Source: Xenopus tropicalis
Taxonomy: Eukaryota; Chordata; Amphibia; Anura; Pipidae
DNA: 64,000 nt
NCBI RefSeq assembly: GCF_000004195.4
Contig: NC_030679.2
Span: 30,121,712-30,185,711 of the forward strand
Direction of reading: 5' to 3'
In this document: positions 54,500 through 64,000 of the stretch, in pieces
How the letters are laid out: each line of letters begins with the position of its first letter
Position numbering within the stretch: position 1 is the stretch's first letter
Position numbers and translations under genes: made by a program
Notes under the pieces: generated by a model
What the model saw: only the letters and a program-made list of their open reading frames with translations
The model's database searches: none
What the model was told of the DNA's origin: nothing

Positions 54500-55088
54500 A
54501 TACAGTATTGCATATGGCACTATATATACTAAAACCAAGGGTATTAATAGGAAGTTAATATGAAGCCCCAAACCTTTATTCTTCGGGGAATGCTTTCCAC
54601 TAGGTGTTGGAACCAGGAGAATGAAAGGCTAAATCACTGGGGGTGCCAAATGTGACCCCATTGATTGTAACTTTCTCCTTTAAGGGCCATTTGACCCTGT
54701 TCTTATTCTGTAACCCTTGATTGTTAAACTGGTATAAAACCTCTGTTTGACTGATGTTTGGGATCAGGCCTTGGTAACTTTGACCTTCCTGTTCTTCCCA
54801 CAAAATGTTTATTTGGGTTGAGACAAGGGTTATAAGCAGGCCAGACAATTTCTTCACCTTCCATATCAGCAAACAAATTCTGTACGGACCTTGCTTTTTA
54901 CATGGGAAAATTATTGTGTTGAAACAAGGACCTTCCCGAAACTGTAGCCACAAAGTAGGAAGCACATACTCTTTAAGAATGTCATTGTATGAGGTAGTGG
55001 CACCTATATGTTGGAAATAATGGGTGTGGCTTAAATAGGGACTTCTAATAGAAAGGTGTCCACACACATTTGGCCATATAGGGTTGAA
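54500..55088 (-). pseudogene. Tc1/mariner transposase relic
   Basis: Minus sense: CTTCAACCCTATATGGCCAA (terminal repeat, ending near 55088), then sequence whose order follows the 3' half of Tc1-like transposase genes: CACAAAGCAAGG-like AAAAAGCAAGGTCCGTACAG, CTGGCCTGC, CTCAACCC, ATTTTGTGGGAAGAA and GTGGAAAGCATTCCCCGAAG, matching the conserved LWDE and VESLPRR regions. The 155-codon ORF at 54600-55067 covers part of it out of register. About 100 bp with a TTAA end (54600-54683) interrupts the C-terminal part. Confidence 0.65.
54600..54683 (-). mobile_element. TTAAAGGAGAAAG fragment inside the Tc1 relic
   Basis: In minus sense it starts TTAAAGGAGAAAGTTAC and reads to GTGATTTAGCCTTTCATTC, resembling the end of a TTAA-target MITE. 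It separates two stretches of Tc1 coding remnant. The far end is not defined. Confidence 0.4.
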
Positions 55089-56228
55089 GGTATAAGGTTT
55101 ACATACAATTTGTAAATATTGGTGAACATACTATACTACATTATCAGGATAATGTAATAAGTGTGAAACTTGGCCACATTTAGTAACCCATAGAAAACAG
55201 CTGATCTCTAAATGCTACATACATGCTGCATGCCATAGTTTTCTTTTTCTCTGTATCTTTAAGCACTCATCTTGTTGTATTTGGGAATTAGATACTCAAA
55301 GCAAGTGACAACTATTACCAGATGCTGGCATGAGGGGTCACATAGTCAACATTGGATAGTTATAACATTGGAAGTATGAAGTCATACAAAGGAGCCATGG
55401 TAGAAGGGACATAAAATACAGCTAAAGTTGCCAGTCAGTTTCATAGCTTCCTGATGCATTTGGAATACAGGCTAGCTCCATACCAGTCTGTATTCCAGTA
55501 CAAAATTAAAGTAATGACATTAGGAAAGTACCACCCTGGGTTTTCTCTACTCTTGTGCACAATGTAATGCTCTGATTAACTAAAGGTTGGTCCCAGCCCT
55601 GTCTAAGAGAAAGAAGAGGCTCAGTGAACCAAAAGAGTAATTTCAACCATCAAGTACAACCCAGTGAAATGTGAATAAAAATGGAAGAATCGAGCAGCAC
55701 ATGTATATCTTTATATATATGGAGCTGGCAATCTAATGCCAAGGATATCTAAGGGTCAAAAAGGAACCAATTTGGACAGACAGTGGAATCCAGGGATGTC
55801 ATACCTAGGAATATCATAACTAACACTGCTCCAGCTCATGGGTTTGACATCTCTGCGGACATCAGTCGAGTGATTATCCTGATGGATAAGGAATGTCCAA
55901 CCTGGCTGCCATGGGGAAATTTGGATCTGTAGTGCAACGAATGCTGGAGGACATCATCATGACAGTGAATGTTACAATACATGACTGCTACAGTATGTAT
56001 CGGAAAATATGATGTAATAACAAACAGCAAATGCAGAATGCTTGATTCTTGTTAAAAACAGCAACAAATAAGCCAACAGGTTAGGCCTTTTAAATATTTA
56101 TATACCTATCATGTTTCATGTGTAAACAGCATGATATGTAAGTAGGTGGAGCCTGTTTTATTGATATACAGATAGACAGTCCCATGAGTAATGCAATAAC
56201 TTTGCATGTCATTCATATTATACATATG
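55089..56228. other. Non-coding stretch, nothing recognised
   Basis: Ordinary AT-rich sequence. Confidence 0.35.
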
Positions 56229-56371
56229 TGGTTATGTAATAAAAGGCACCAGGAGGAGTAATCTATAACAACCAATCTGCATGTAGCATTTACCAGTCAC
56301 CTGTTTAAAAGCAAACATCTTATTGGTTGCTATCGGTCACTGCTTCTGGGCAAATGCCTTTTATTACATAT
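56229..56371. mobile_element. ATGTAATAAAAGGCA palindromic MITE
   Basis: Left GGTTATGTAATAAAAGGCAC and right GCCTTTTATTACATATG are inverted repeats around CCAATC..CACCTGTTTAAAAGCAAA. About 145 bp. Same family as 60644-60806. Confidence 0.8.
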
Positions 56372-57009
56372 GGAAAATAGAGTTATAATAGTAAACCCAG
56401 CAAGCAAGCAACATGGTGTCATGTACTTAATGATCTGGGCAATCACTATGCCCTCATACTTCATTGTTAGTTAACAGAGTATAAATACTGTATCCAATAG
56501 TAGAAACCAGGAATCCTTAACCTATGGGTAGGCATGCAAAAATCGATCTCTATCCTGTTTAGATTGGATTTCAAGTACACAGAAGCCCAAAAAGCCCCCT
56601 ACAGGCCCAATAAATAGTGACTGTCTATGGCATCTTACAGCAGCCCCTCCGGCATTTGCCAGAATCCAAAGATTGCCAGTCTGGGCTTGACAGGATTTAT
56701 TTGTAAATTGAAACAAAAATGTCTACCAAGGCAAAGACAACGACCCCATAGTTTTAAAATATATAATTTAATAAAAACTAGATATTTTTATTTCAACTCC
56801 AGTTAGTAGTAGTAACAGATAAATAGCAGTATTTGTTATGGAATGACAAATCCAAATCATGAGAAATGTACAAAACTGTTGTGTCTGTACTAGGGTACAG
56901 TCCAGGGCCACAGGCAGAGGTGTTCCAAAGAGCTGCTATTGTTCATCTAGTAGATGTCACATTAGGCAGTGAGTAGCAAGCAGTCTGCTGTGTGATGATG
57001 CATCATCTG
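56372..57009. other. Non-coding stretch, nothing recognised
   Basis: No feature seen. Confidence 0.35.
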
Positions 57010-57110
57010 TTTGTAAAGCGTAAATCATTTGCTCTATATAATCATTTATTACAAAGGTTATAAAGAAGGAAAAGAGAGAACCTGCCCTCAAGAGCTTACA
57101 ATCTACAGAG
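57010..57110 (+). repeat. Degraded relative of the GCTTACAATCTA repeat
   Basis: TTTGTAAAGCGTAAATC, then CCTGCCCTCAAGAGCTTACA, as in 13960-14090. Confidence 0.55.
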
Positions 57111-57639
57111 GCCCCCTCCCTTAAAAACTTTGCATAACTCTTGCAAGGGTGACTTGAACATGACTTTTCCATATTCCTCACCCAGTATCTAAACATTCCC
57201 AAAACTGGAGACAGGAGAAGCCTGATTCTGGAACAGCTGATTTCCACGTTCCAGGTATCTGCTAGAAACCCTAGGGACTAGGGTTGTCACCTTTTGTCAT
57301 GGGCAACAAAAAGGGGAGATGATGCAAGGGGTGGCTGTGAGTGGTGGAGCCACAATATAAAGGGGGTTTTGTAGGGTAACGTTACAGAGATGTTGGGGTG
57401 ATAGAGGGGCAGTGGGGAGAGGCATTTAGGACTGATCTTCCCGGGAGGCATGACTGTACTATTTCTGCCTTTGGCAGCCCCTAGCAGTCCTCACACACCA
57501 AGCAAACATGGCAGCTCAAAAGCAGTCCCATCATGCAGCACAGGAAACAGTACCGGACTAGGTACAAATAGATTTTAAAGGTTTGAAAGCCTGGGAAATG
57601 TGAGGCATAATTGTCTAGCAATGTGTCAGTTTCCCTTGT
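57111..57639. other. Non-coding stretch, weak repeat trace
   Basis: CTAGGGTTGTCACCTTTTGT at 57279 recalls the repeat at 43895-44160 but the match fades after about 25 bp. Confidence 0.3.
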
Positions 57640-58270
57640 ATATTAGGAAGTTGTCATTTGAGAACTGATATTCTGCTAAAGATGTGATGAGAGGAAGCAT
57701 TTATTTTATCACCTTCCGTTTTTTGTCTGTAGTATCACAAGTCAAATTAATGTTATTGCTATGCCAGTAAATGCGAATTCCAGATTGTTTTTTAACGGAT
57801 CTGCCATGTTTGTGTTTGTGTAGATAAGAGGGATGCTGCTACATGCCTAGCACCGTTAAATGTTCCAATAACCAATTTCTGAAGGAAGTGCCTTCAGGCA
57901 GCAAATGGATTAAAATATCTGTAGCTAATTGCTTTGTATCTGACTTTCCCTTTAATTTGACAACTGGTTTTATAGCTTTAATCCTACTGTGTTTTTCCCC
58001 TTAAGATAAAGGGAACATCAAACGCAGGCTATTTAAAAATAAAAGGCAAACATATACACAGTATACACTGGCTTAAGATTTTAAATGCAAACCGTACTAA
58101 CTGCAGTACCAAAGGGTTTAATATTGGCGCATTAAAGTGGATAAAACCCAAAAATGAGTTGATGTAAACGTATTAACCCTCGTAGCACTTTTGCAGTTTA
58201 CATTACATTATTTTATTAATGAATTATTAATTTACATTCATTTTGTGTTTCAAGTGGTTTCTTAAACATT
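57640..58270. other. Repeat-free block, candidate conserved non-coding element
   Basis: 630 bp without transposon signatures, with many AT-core motifs (GTCAAATTAATGTTATTGC, CTGTAGCTAATTGCTTTG, CTTTAATTTGACAACTGG, TTATTAATGAATTATTAA) and no credible ORF. It is one of the two longest such blocks in the window. Confidence 0.35.
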
Positions 58271-58573
58271 TAATACCAGGCTTTTGGCCCAACAGCTTCT
58301 GAATGTCAGAGACTCAGCAACCCTAGGGTTAACTGAACACAGGAAGTGTATGGCCCCTATGGGACACTGTACTCACACACAAGCCAAGGGCACAACATCA
58401 GCCAATCAATGGACAGAGGCGTGTCTTTTTCTCCCACATCTCTTCCTGTTACAGTTAAAGGTGCATTATTTCCTGTCAGGTGTAAGCGGGCAATATTTAC
58501 CGATATGTAAATGCCAATTTATTAAATTTAGGTCACTTATGAATAGAAATGTTTATAGTACATTATCAATTAA

Positions 58574-58881
58574 GGGGGGTGGCAGACGGGGAGATTAGTC
58601 GCCTTGTGAGAAATCTCCCTTGTCGCGGGCGACTAATCTCCCTGAAATGCCATCCCACCGACTAGAATGTAAATCGCTGGTGGGATGGCATACATGGTGC
58701 CAAAATCGTCGACCTTTTCTCTCAAGGCAACTTCGACGATTTCGGCAAATCGCCACGCCGCGTATGCCATCCCACCAGTGATTTACATCCTAGTCAGTGG
58801 GATGGCATATCGGGGAGATTAGTCGCCCGCGACAAGGGAGATTTGTCACGTGGCGACTAATCTCCCCGTCTTTCATGGCCC
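58574..58881. mobile_element. GGAGATTAGTCGCC palindromic MITE with TAA duplication
   Basis: The 308-bp element is flanked by TAA on both sides (58571-58573, 58882-58884). Ends GGCAGACGGGGAGATTAGTC and, in complement, ATGAAAGACGGGGAGATTAG. Inner arms ATGCCATCCCACC / GGTGGGATGGCAT occur twice per side. TAA duplication and palindromic layout fit Harbinger-type MITEs. Two 70-codon ORFs here are repeat sequence. Confidence 0.88.
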
Positions 58882-58936
58882 TAAAGGGTTCCTTAGTAAT
58901 CAGCAGAACTGATATGTGCTGCAGGCTACACTGGCA

Positions 58937-59180
58937 CATCCAGGGTCGGACTGGGGGATGCAGAGCCCACCGGGGCTTTTGCTTTAGGGGCCCCTGCATC
59001 CCCCAATGATGGGCCCCAACACCGACCCCCTCCCCCGAGGACAGCTAAATTAAACTTACATGAAGTGCGTCAGGGGAGGGATTGGCGGATCAGTGTAGCG
59101 CCCTGCGGGGATTGAGTCTGAGCTGCCGGGGCCCACAAAGGCCAGGGCCCTCCGGGTTTTTTCCCGGTGCCCCAGTCGGA
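58937..59180. repeat. CAGGGTCGGACTGG dispersed repeat
   Basis: Starts CCAGGGTCGGACTGGGGG and ends CCGGTGCCCCAGTCGGAAG, so CCGACTGG ends are inverted. Interior GC-rich with GGGGCCCCTGCATC and CTGCCGGGGCCCAC. Recognised as a common frog repeat; superfamily not assigned. Confidence 0.6.
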
Positions 59181-60643
59181 AGGTGATCACAACTGATTTA
59201 ATCATGCATGAAGCAATATTCATCCCCATAGTCAAGACTGTAGGAAGAATATAAAATTTAGGGATAGGCTTAAATCCACACAAGGCAGAGGTTGCAATGT
59301 TTTTGAGCTGTGGTATTTGCCAGGATATCTATATGCATATATGTTAATGTTCCCATTTAAAAGGCCGACATTTGGCAAATTTCACTGCTCTGGTGTGATC
59401 TTACTGCTGTACTTTATAATGTCATTCACTGGAATTTCCCAAAGGCTCAACTGATTGGGACTCAAGGAAAAGCATTGAAAAGCTTTGCAAGCAATATAAA
59501 CCCAAAAGTAAAGTTTTTCTTTTTTAAAGAAAATATTATTCTAAGTAAATTTCTATTATTCATTCATTGCAAACATTGCAATTTTACATGTTTTTGTAGA
59601 TGCAATTGCTGCTAAAAGCACTGCCGGATCTGACTACCAAAAGAATGTAGCAGAATGTCCTTCTAGCTGAGGTTAAGGTAAGACCCAGCTGTGTAGAAGC
59701 CAAAAAAAAACCCCTTAAACAAAACAAACCAAAACCCAATAATTTTCTTACCATGGCGATGGTCGTTTACTCAATGGTACAGGTTAGAAAAATAGAAAAT
59801 TATGTATCTGACAATATCCTTGGGGGACATACAATGCATTTCTGGGATGTCATTTTCCTACGATTGGTGCCAATTATTTCATGCTCAGAACATCCTCCGT
59901 TGTGTAATTTTTAGTACTTTATGCTACAATTTCAGTCCGAATGTTTTCGTTGCATTTAAACGCACGATCAATATTTAAACGTTCGTCAGACTGAAATCTG
60001 AACCTGTATGGCTAGACTAAAGGTATAAAGATCGAATTTATTTCGTATAGCATATAACTATGGCTCCGACCCATATTGCAATTGTTCTGTAGCCCCACCC
60101 CCACATTGGAAGCAATCTCTCATGTTTGCAGGCAATCTGCACAGATACAATTCATTTGCCTTGGGCTATAGAGCCACATTTAAGGAATAATATGCTGCAT
60201 GCTTCATCCTAGATGAATCTGCATTTTGAGAGATCAGATGTTATTCAGTAAGGGGCAGGACACAGCATTACTACATTTCTAGTGTTCAGATCATTCATGC
60301 AAAGAGAACAAATGACTGGAAGAACAAGAAGCGTGGCTTCTCTTCCCCTACCTGCTGATCCATGAACTGACAAACATGGCACACTTGTAGATGGAATTTT
60401 TTAACTTGTTTGGTTCCAAACCTATCATTTTTAATACTTTATCGACATTAGCCAGGATCCCCATACACACAGATAAATAAATGAAATATAGTTTTCATAC
60501 AATCTTGTGTGTGTGTTTAGTAATTGCCCATGACTTGCTGCAGATCACTCCTCATTGACAATGTGTTTTCATTGTATTTAGGCCCAAAGCTCTCACTGAG
60601 TCTCAATAACTCTGAGTAAACATCTGCCTATAATAACAGACTT
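59181..60643. other. Non-coding stretch, weak repeat trace
   Basis: TTAAACGCACGATCAATATT and GAACCTGTATGGCTAGACTA near 59958-60016 may be an old repeat end. Nothing else recognised. Confidence 0.35.
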
Positions 60644-60806
60644 ACCCCCATATGTAATAAAATGCACTAAGTTTGCCCAGGAGCAGTAACCAATAGCAAC
60701 CAATAAGATGTTTACTTTTAAACAGGTGACCAGAAAATGCTTCCTGCTAACTGATTGCTATGCTTGCTGCTCCTAGGCAAACTTGGTGTTTTATTACATA
60801 ACCCCC
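60644..60806. mobile_element. ATGTAATAAAA palindromic MITE, complete
   Basis: CCATATGTAATAAAATGCAC and AAGTTTGCCCAGGAGCAGTA on the left are mirrored by CTGCTCCTAGGCAAACTTGG and TTTTATTACATAACC on the right. The centre is TTTTAAACAGGTGACCAG. About 163 bp, no coding sequence. Confidence 0.85.
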
Positions 60807-61180
60807 TTTTAGTAGAATAAAGGCAGTGATAATAACAATTATTTATAATGAAGAAATTATTTTCTGCATCCAAGTCCAAAAGTAAAAAAAATAAAAGCAA
60901 TTAAATGCACATTTAGACTGGGCTACAGGGTCACTAAAGCTCAAAGCGGCATGACACGGCAACATAAAAATGCAATTTTTTTTGTCTTTTTAATTGTACA
61001 TAAAATTAAAGTAATTTCCCAGGCTAAGATTCCATTTAGAGCAAATGCTTGCTTCTCTTTGTCGCTGAGTATTTCTGCAAGTTTATTTTTCTTTACTTGC
61101 TGGTCTAAGCCAGCTGCGTTATTTAAAGTGTGATTAGATTTGCATTATTTGCTCTGCCATAATCGTAGGCTCCTGTTTTA
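60807..61180. other. Candidate conserved non-coding element
   Basis: Repeat-free from about 60900. TTGTCTTTTTAATTGTACAT, AAAGTAATTTCCCAGGC, TTTGTCGCTGAGTATTTCTG and GTGATTAGATTTGCATTATT are spaced over 250 bp. No ORF of interest. Confidence 0.3.
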
Positions 61181-61698
61181 TAAAGAAAAAAAATGTTTTA
61201 TAAATAAACAGAAATTCACAATTTCCCCCCATTTCATTTTACTTATGCTCAAGAACTGCATCTGAGACCGAGTTGATAATGCTGCACAAATGGCTGCTGA
61301 ATCAACATCAATATTTGAAAGTCTGTGCACTTGTTCCTTCTGTTCTTACCTTAATAGGTGCAGAAGTGTGAGAGGCATTAGTACTTACTTAAGTTATTTA
61401 CAGTTCTTGGGCAGTGTCCAATGATCATCCCCCTTTTGTTATTCCAGACAAGCCTGTGAATTTTAATTCCTGTCCCCTAAGCATCAGTATGCAGAGCAGC
61501 AGTACAGACACGCTAACTGCCACTTACCTTATGCACTTGTTAGTTGCGCTACTGCACGGTGTCTTTTTTTATTGTTTCTGTTGGAAGTTTATGTCTATTA
61601 TTTGCTATTGCCTTCGCCATTCATCAGACTGCAGAAACAACGTACAGGTATTGGATTCACGCAAATGTTATTTTTCATGGGCCCAATTTTAATATACA
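61181..61698. other. Non-coding stretch, nothing recognised
   Basis: The 92-codon ORF at 61414-61692 has no motif. Confidence 0.35.
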
Positions 61699-61934
61699 GG
61701 GCCTGATTCACTAAAGTGCGATAAAAATTATCGCACGCTTTTTTTGCGGTAAAAAAGACGCGATAATTTGCGCGCGATTCACCATAGTATTATCGCGTGC
61801 GATAAATCGCCATTTTCGCAATGCAGTATTTCTCGCGCTAGTTTTACCGCATGCGTTAATTTCCGCGCTGAAAAGAATACGATCGCATGATTCACTATAA
61901 CTTTTGCGCGCTAAATATCGCATTCGTCTATGCG

Positions 61935-62173
61935 AAAATTAACTCCTACTACAGGCAGGTGAAAAATTATAGAAAAGTACAGTAAATGATTTTTTTGCAA
62001 TAAAATATGGACTTACAGTGTTATTTATTCAAGTATGTGTCTTTTTACTCAATTTTACTCAAAATTAACACCTACTACAGGCAGGCGATAATTATAGAAA
62101 AGTACAGTAAATGAGTTTTTTGCAATAAAATATGGACTTACAGTGTTATTTATTGAAGTCTGTGTTTCCCCTA
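61935..62173 (+). repeat. 126-bp tandem duplication
   Basis: AAAATTAACTCCTACTACAG at 61935 recurs as AAAATTAACACCTACTACAG at 62061. AGAAAAGTACAGTAAATGA and ATATGGACTTACAGTGTTAT follow in both. Copies differ by a handful of bases. Confidence 0.9.
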
Positions 62174-62296
62174 GAGTGATGCAGCCGCCAGTTTGCAGCA
62201 AAATGTTCATTTTTAATACAGTAATTTTCCGCAAGTATTGGCGTGTATGGCTAACATGGCGTGCGTTCATTTGCGAGACTATTTATATTTGGCTAC

Positions 62297-62594
62297 AAGT
62301 GATGAAATGTTTCGCCAGGCATGGATTCGCAGCGAATTTTTGGACATGCGTTGAATTTTTTTGCGGCGGATTTTTTCATGCGTTTCGCAAAACAATCCGC
62401 CAATGGCAAAACGCATAAAAAAATTTGCCACGCAAAAATTCAACGCACATCCAAAAATTTATACAAGCATCAAAAAATAATAGTCACGGGCAACAATTTT
62501 TTGGCCCGCACAACAGTTTTGCCGTTTCGTGGATCTTTCGAAAGATTTGCTAATTTTTCACTAAAGATAACCAGAACACATTTGCTCATCACTA
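62297..62594. mobile_element. hAT MITE, sister of 13251-13565
   Basis: The right end TTTGCTCATCACTA and the decayed left end AAGTGATGAAATG are the same TAGTGATGAGC terminal repeats. Flanks TTGGCTAC (62289-62296) and GTGGCTAC (62595-62602) match at seven of eight bases. It carries internal arms GTTGAATTTTTTTGCGGCG / CCACGCAAAAATTCAAC. Confidence 0.75.
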
Positions 62595-62599
62595 GTGGC

Positions 62600-62745
62600 T
62601 ACTATTTATAAGCATCTACTATTTATATGATACCATTTATATGCTACCATTTACATGTGGCTAATATTTATATACACCATTTATATGCGGCGACAATTTT
62701 TATACACTATTTCTATGCTACCATTCATATGCGGCGACTATTCGC
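62600..62745 (+). repeat. Degenerate array of CTACCATTTATATG motifs
   Basis: ACTATTTATATGATACCATT, TATATGCTACCATTTACATG, CACCATTTATATGCGGCGAC and CTACCATTCATATGCGGCGA are imperfect repeats of 15-35 bp inside the large element. Confidence 0.6.
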
Positions 62746-62951
62746 GTGCGTAATTTAGCACATGTACCGGCAAATACCGCATTGAAATAGTCTTCGCGAG
62801 TTAAATAACGCATGCAATATCGCGCATAAAAAAGCGCAAGTATGCTTATAGTGAATTGTGGCAAAAATTGCCAAAATTAAGACCCGGTTTATTTATAGCG
62901 CACGCTAAAAATAGCGCACATTTTATCGCACTTTAGTGAATCAGGCCCACA

Positions 62952-64000
62952 GTTTTTCATGACAGGGCAGCAGCATTTAATGGACGCCTTCCAATTTTCT
63001 TTGATGGACACCAATCTTCTTCCCCCGTCTTATTAAGACCTAACATACTGACTACGTGAAATACTTATGGAAGAGCAAGAAGCGTGGCTCTATGCGTTTT
63101 TTTTAATTCGAGTGCTGATGGCTTCCAATTGGCATTGCCCATGGGCAACATGTAGTTTTCCAGCAATGAAACACAGGCACCTAAGCAGCTACATGTCTAT
63201 GTATGATGTCAACTGAGGACCCAGATCCAATGCCCCATTGTAGGTCTTATTCTGTAAGTTCCAGAGTGCGTTCAAAATAGCTTTGTGTGATTGATCTTCT
63301 TGTTCCTGACTCTGCTTTCCCATTCTGACTACACCAATAGGTGCCTGCCCTTTGCCTGAATTCAATAAGAGACTCTTGAAACCATTTGGATAACATGTAT
63401 TAGACTTATTCTGCTTACCTACAGTTTGCTTCCTCCTAGGTCCAGACTCTAACCCTGGTTAGAGTCACTAGGAAAATGCTCTTCTGAGTGTATAAACTGC
63501 TGTAGAACTTTCTCAAGTATTGTCTTCCTAACACAGCACTTTAGTAACTAGAATAGCAGTGACAACTTTTCACATAAAATATATTGATTAACTTAGATCT
63601 ACCCCTTGTTGCAACAAATGTGTATCATGAGCTCTCTGCTGAAAGACAAGCAGTTCCTACCTTTGTTTGCAGTGTGTTCGATCATTAAACAGTATCTCTA
63701 GTTTCATAATGACATCAGAAAAATCCCCAGCTCTAACGAGAAGTGCAAAAAGAACCAAGTGAAAAATAAATGGTTAAAAAGCAATATTATGGGACAACAG
63801 TAGACCTGTAAAAGTTATTAAGGTATTTTACTAAGCTTGCTGCTATGAGGCTTGGCTCAGCACATCCGCAGCAGCTGTTCAATCAACTGATCAATCAATA
63901 GACTAAACAGTCAATCAATTAAGATTTATTTCACTTGGTAATTCCCTCTTTGCAAAAATGACCTTCAGGATGAGCAGAAGCAAGATAAGCAGCCGAGTGA
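62952..64000. other. Non-coding stretch to window end
   Basis: No gene or repeat recognised. CAATCAA-type short repeats at 63879-63920. Confidence 0.35.

Larger units (their letters stand above)
61699..62948. mobile_element. GGGCCTGATTCACTAAAG element, 1250 bp, expanded
   Basis: The ends GGGCCTGATTCACTAAAGTG (left) and CACTTTAGTGAATCAGGCCC (right) are perfect inverted repeats for about 28 bp. ACA flanks both sides (61696-61698, 62949-62951), a possible 3-bp duplication. Subterminal arms are full of GCGATAA/TTATCGC blocks. The interior contains a 126-bp tandem duplication, a hAT insertion and an array of TTTATATGC-type motifs. It has no transposase. Harbinger-like is the best guess. Confidence 0.8.

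Noticed and set aside
54600..55067. 155-codon minus ORF as a gene or viral protein
   Set aside because: It overlaps a frameshifted Tc1-like transposase remnant and a TTAA fragment. The start codon has no gene context, and the frame is not that of the transposase.

Overview
The window looks like vertebrate intergenic or intronic DNA, most likely from a clawed frog (Xenopus). I infer this from the repeats. Several TTAAAGG-terminated MITEs of the T2/Kolobok type are present. There is a dense family of TA-flanked elements with CAGGTATGGG ends. There are also GTGGCCATACACG, GGAGATTAGTCGCC and GTGATCCCCAACC elements, CR1-like LINE pieces and a SPIN-type hAT. I recognise these from memory of frog sequence and have not run a database search. 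The base composition is AT-rich, no open reading frame exceeds 155 codons, and every long ORF I could trace lies in a repeat. I found no protein-coding gene I can defend. One possible spliced exon (25204-25322) is listed at low confidence.

Layout. 1-3.4 kb: edge of a hAT-like repeat, a SPIN copy with a perfect 8-bp target duplication inside an older TA-target element, an inverted-repeat element, then low-repeat sequence. 3.8-5.9 kb: a four-level nest, a TA-target element split by a MITE, itself split by a palindromic MITE that carries an 11-copy, 52-bp minisatellite. 6.4-11.1 kb: TA-target copies and a minus-strand CR1-like reverse-transcriptase relic. 12-14 kb: low-repeat block, a GTGGCCATACACG element and a hAT MITE with an exact 8-bp duplication. 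15-20 kb: two GTGATCCCCAACC hAT-like copies and a 350-bp tandem duplication. 22-28 kb: low-repeat blocks, nested TTAA elements, a perfect RFX-type X-box, and a second LINE tail. 30-39 kb: mixed dispersed repeats, including a copy of the 12.8-kb element in inverted orientation. 45.4-46.3 kb: a TA-target element with internal amplification into an alternating A/B 113-bp higher-order array. 48-49 kb: a full-length T2-type MITE beside the tail of a Penelope-like element. 53-55 kb: a 540-bp near-perfect palindrome, an unclassified GC-richer block and a Tc1/mariner relic. 56-63 kb: more palindromic MITEs, ending in a 1250-bp GGGCCTGATTCAC element with internal duplication and its own hAT insertion.

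Between the repeats are several 300-600-bp stretches without recognisable repeats, rich in AT-core motifs (12.0-12.8, 22.4-22.9, 27.0-27.4, 33.5-33.8, 44.8-45.1, 49.4-49.7, 57.6-58.3, 60.9-61.2 kb). Such a pattern, no genes but islands spared by transposons, is what gene deserts around developmental regulators look like. That is inference and needs alignment to other vertebrates. The parts do not form an operon or pathway; the biology here is layered transposon insertion, local tandem amplification and possible regulatory islands.
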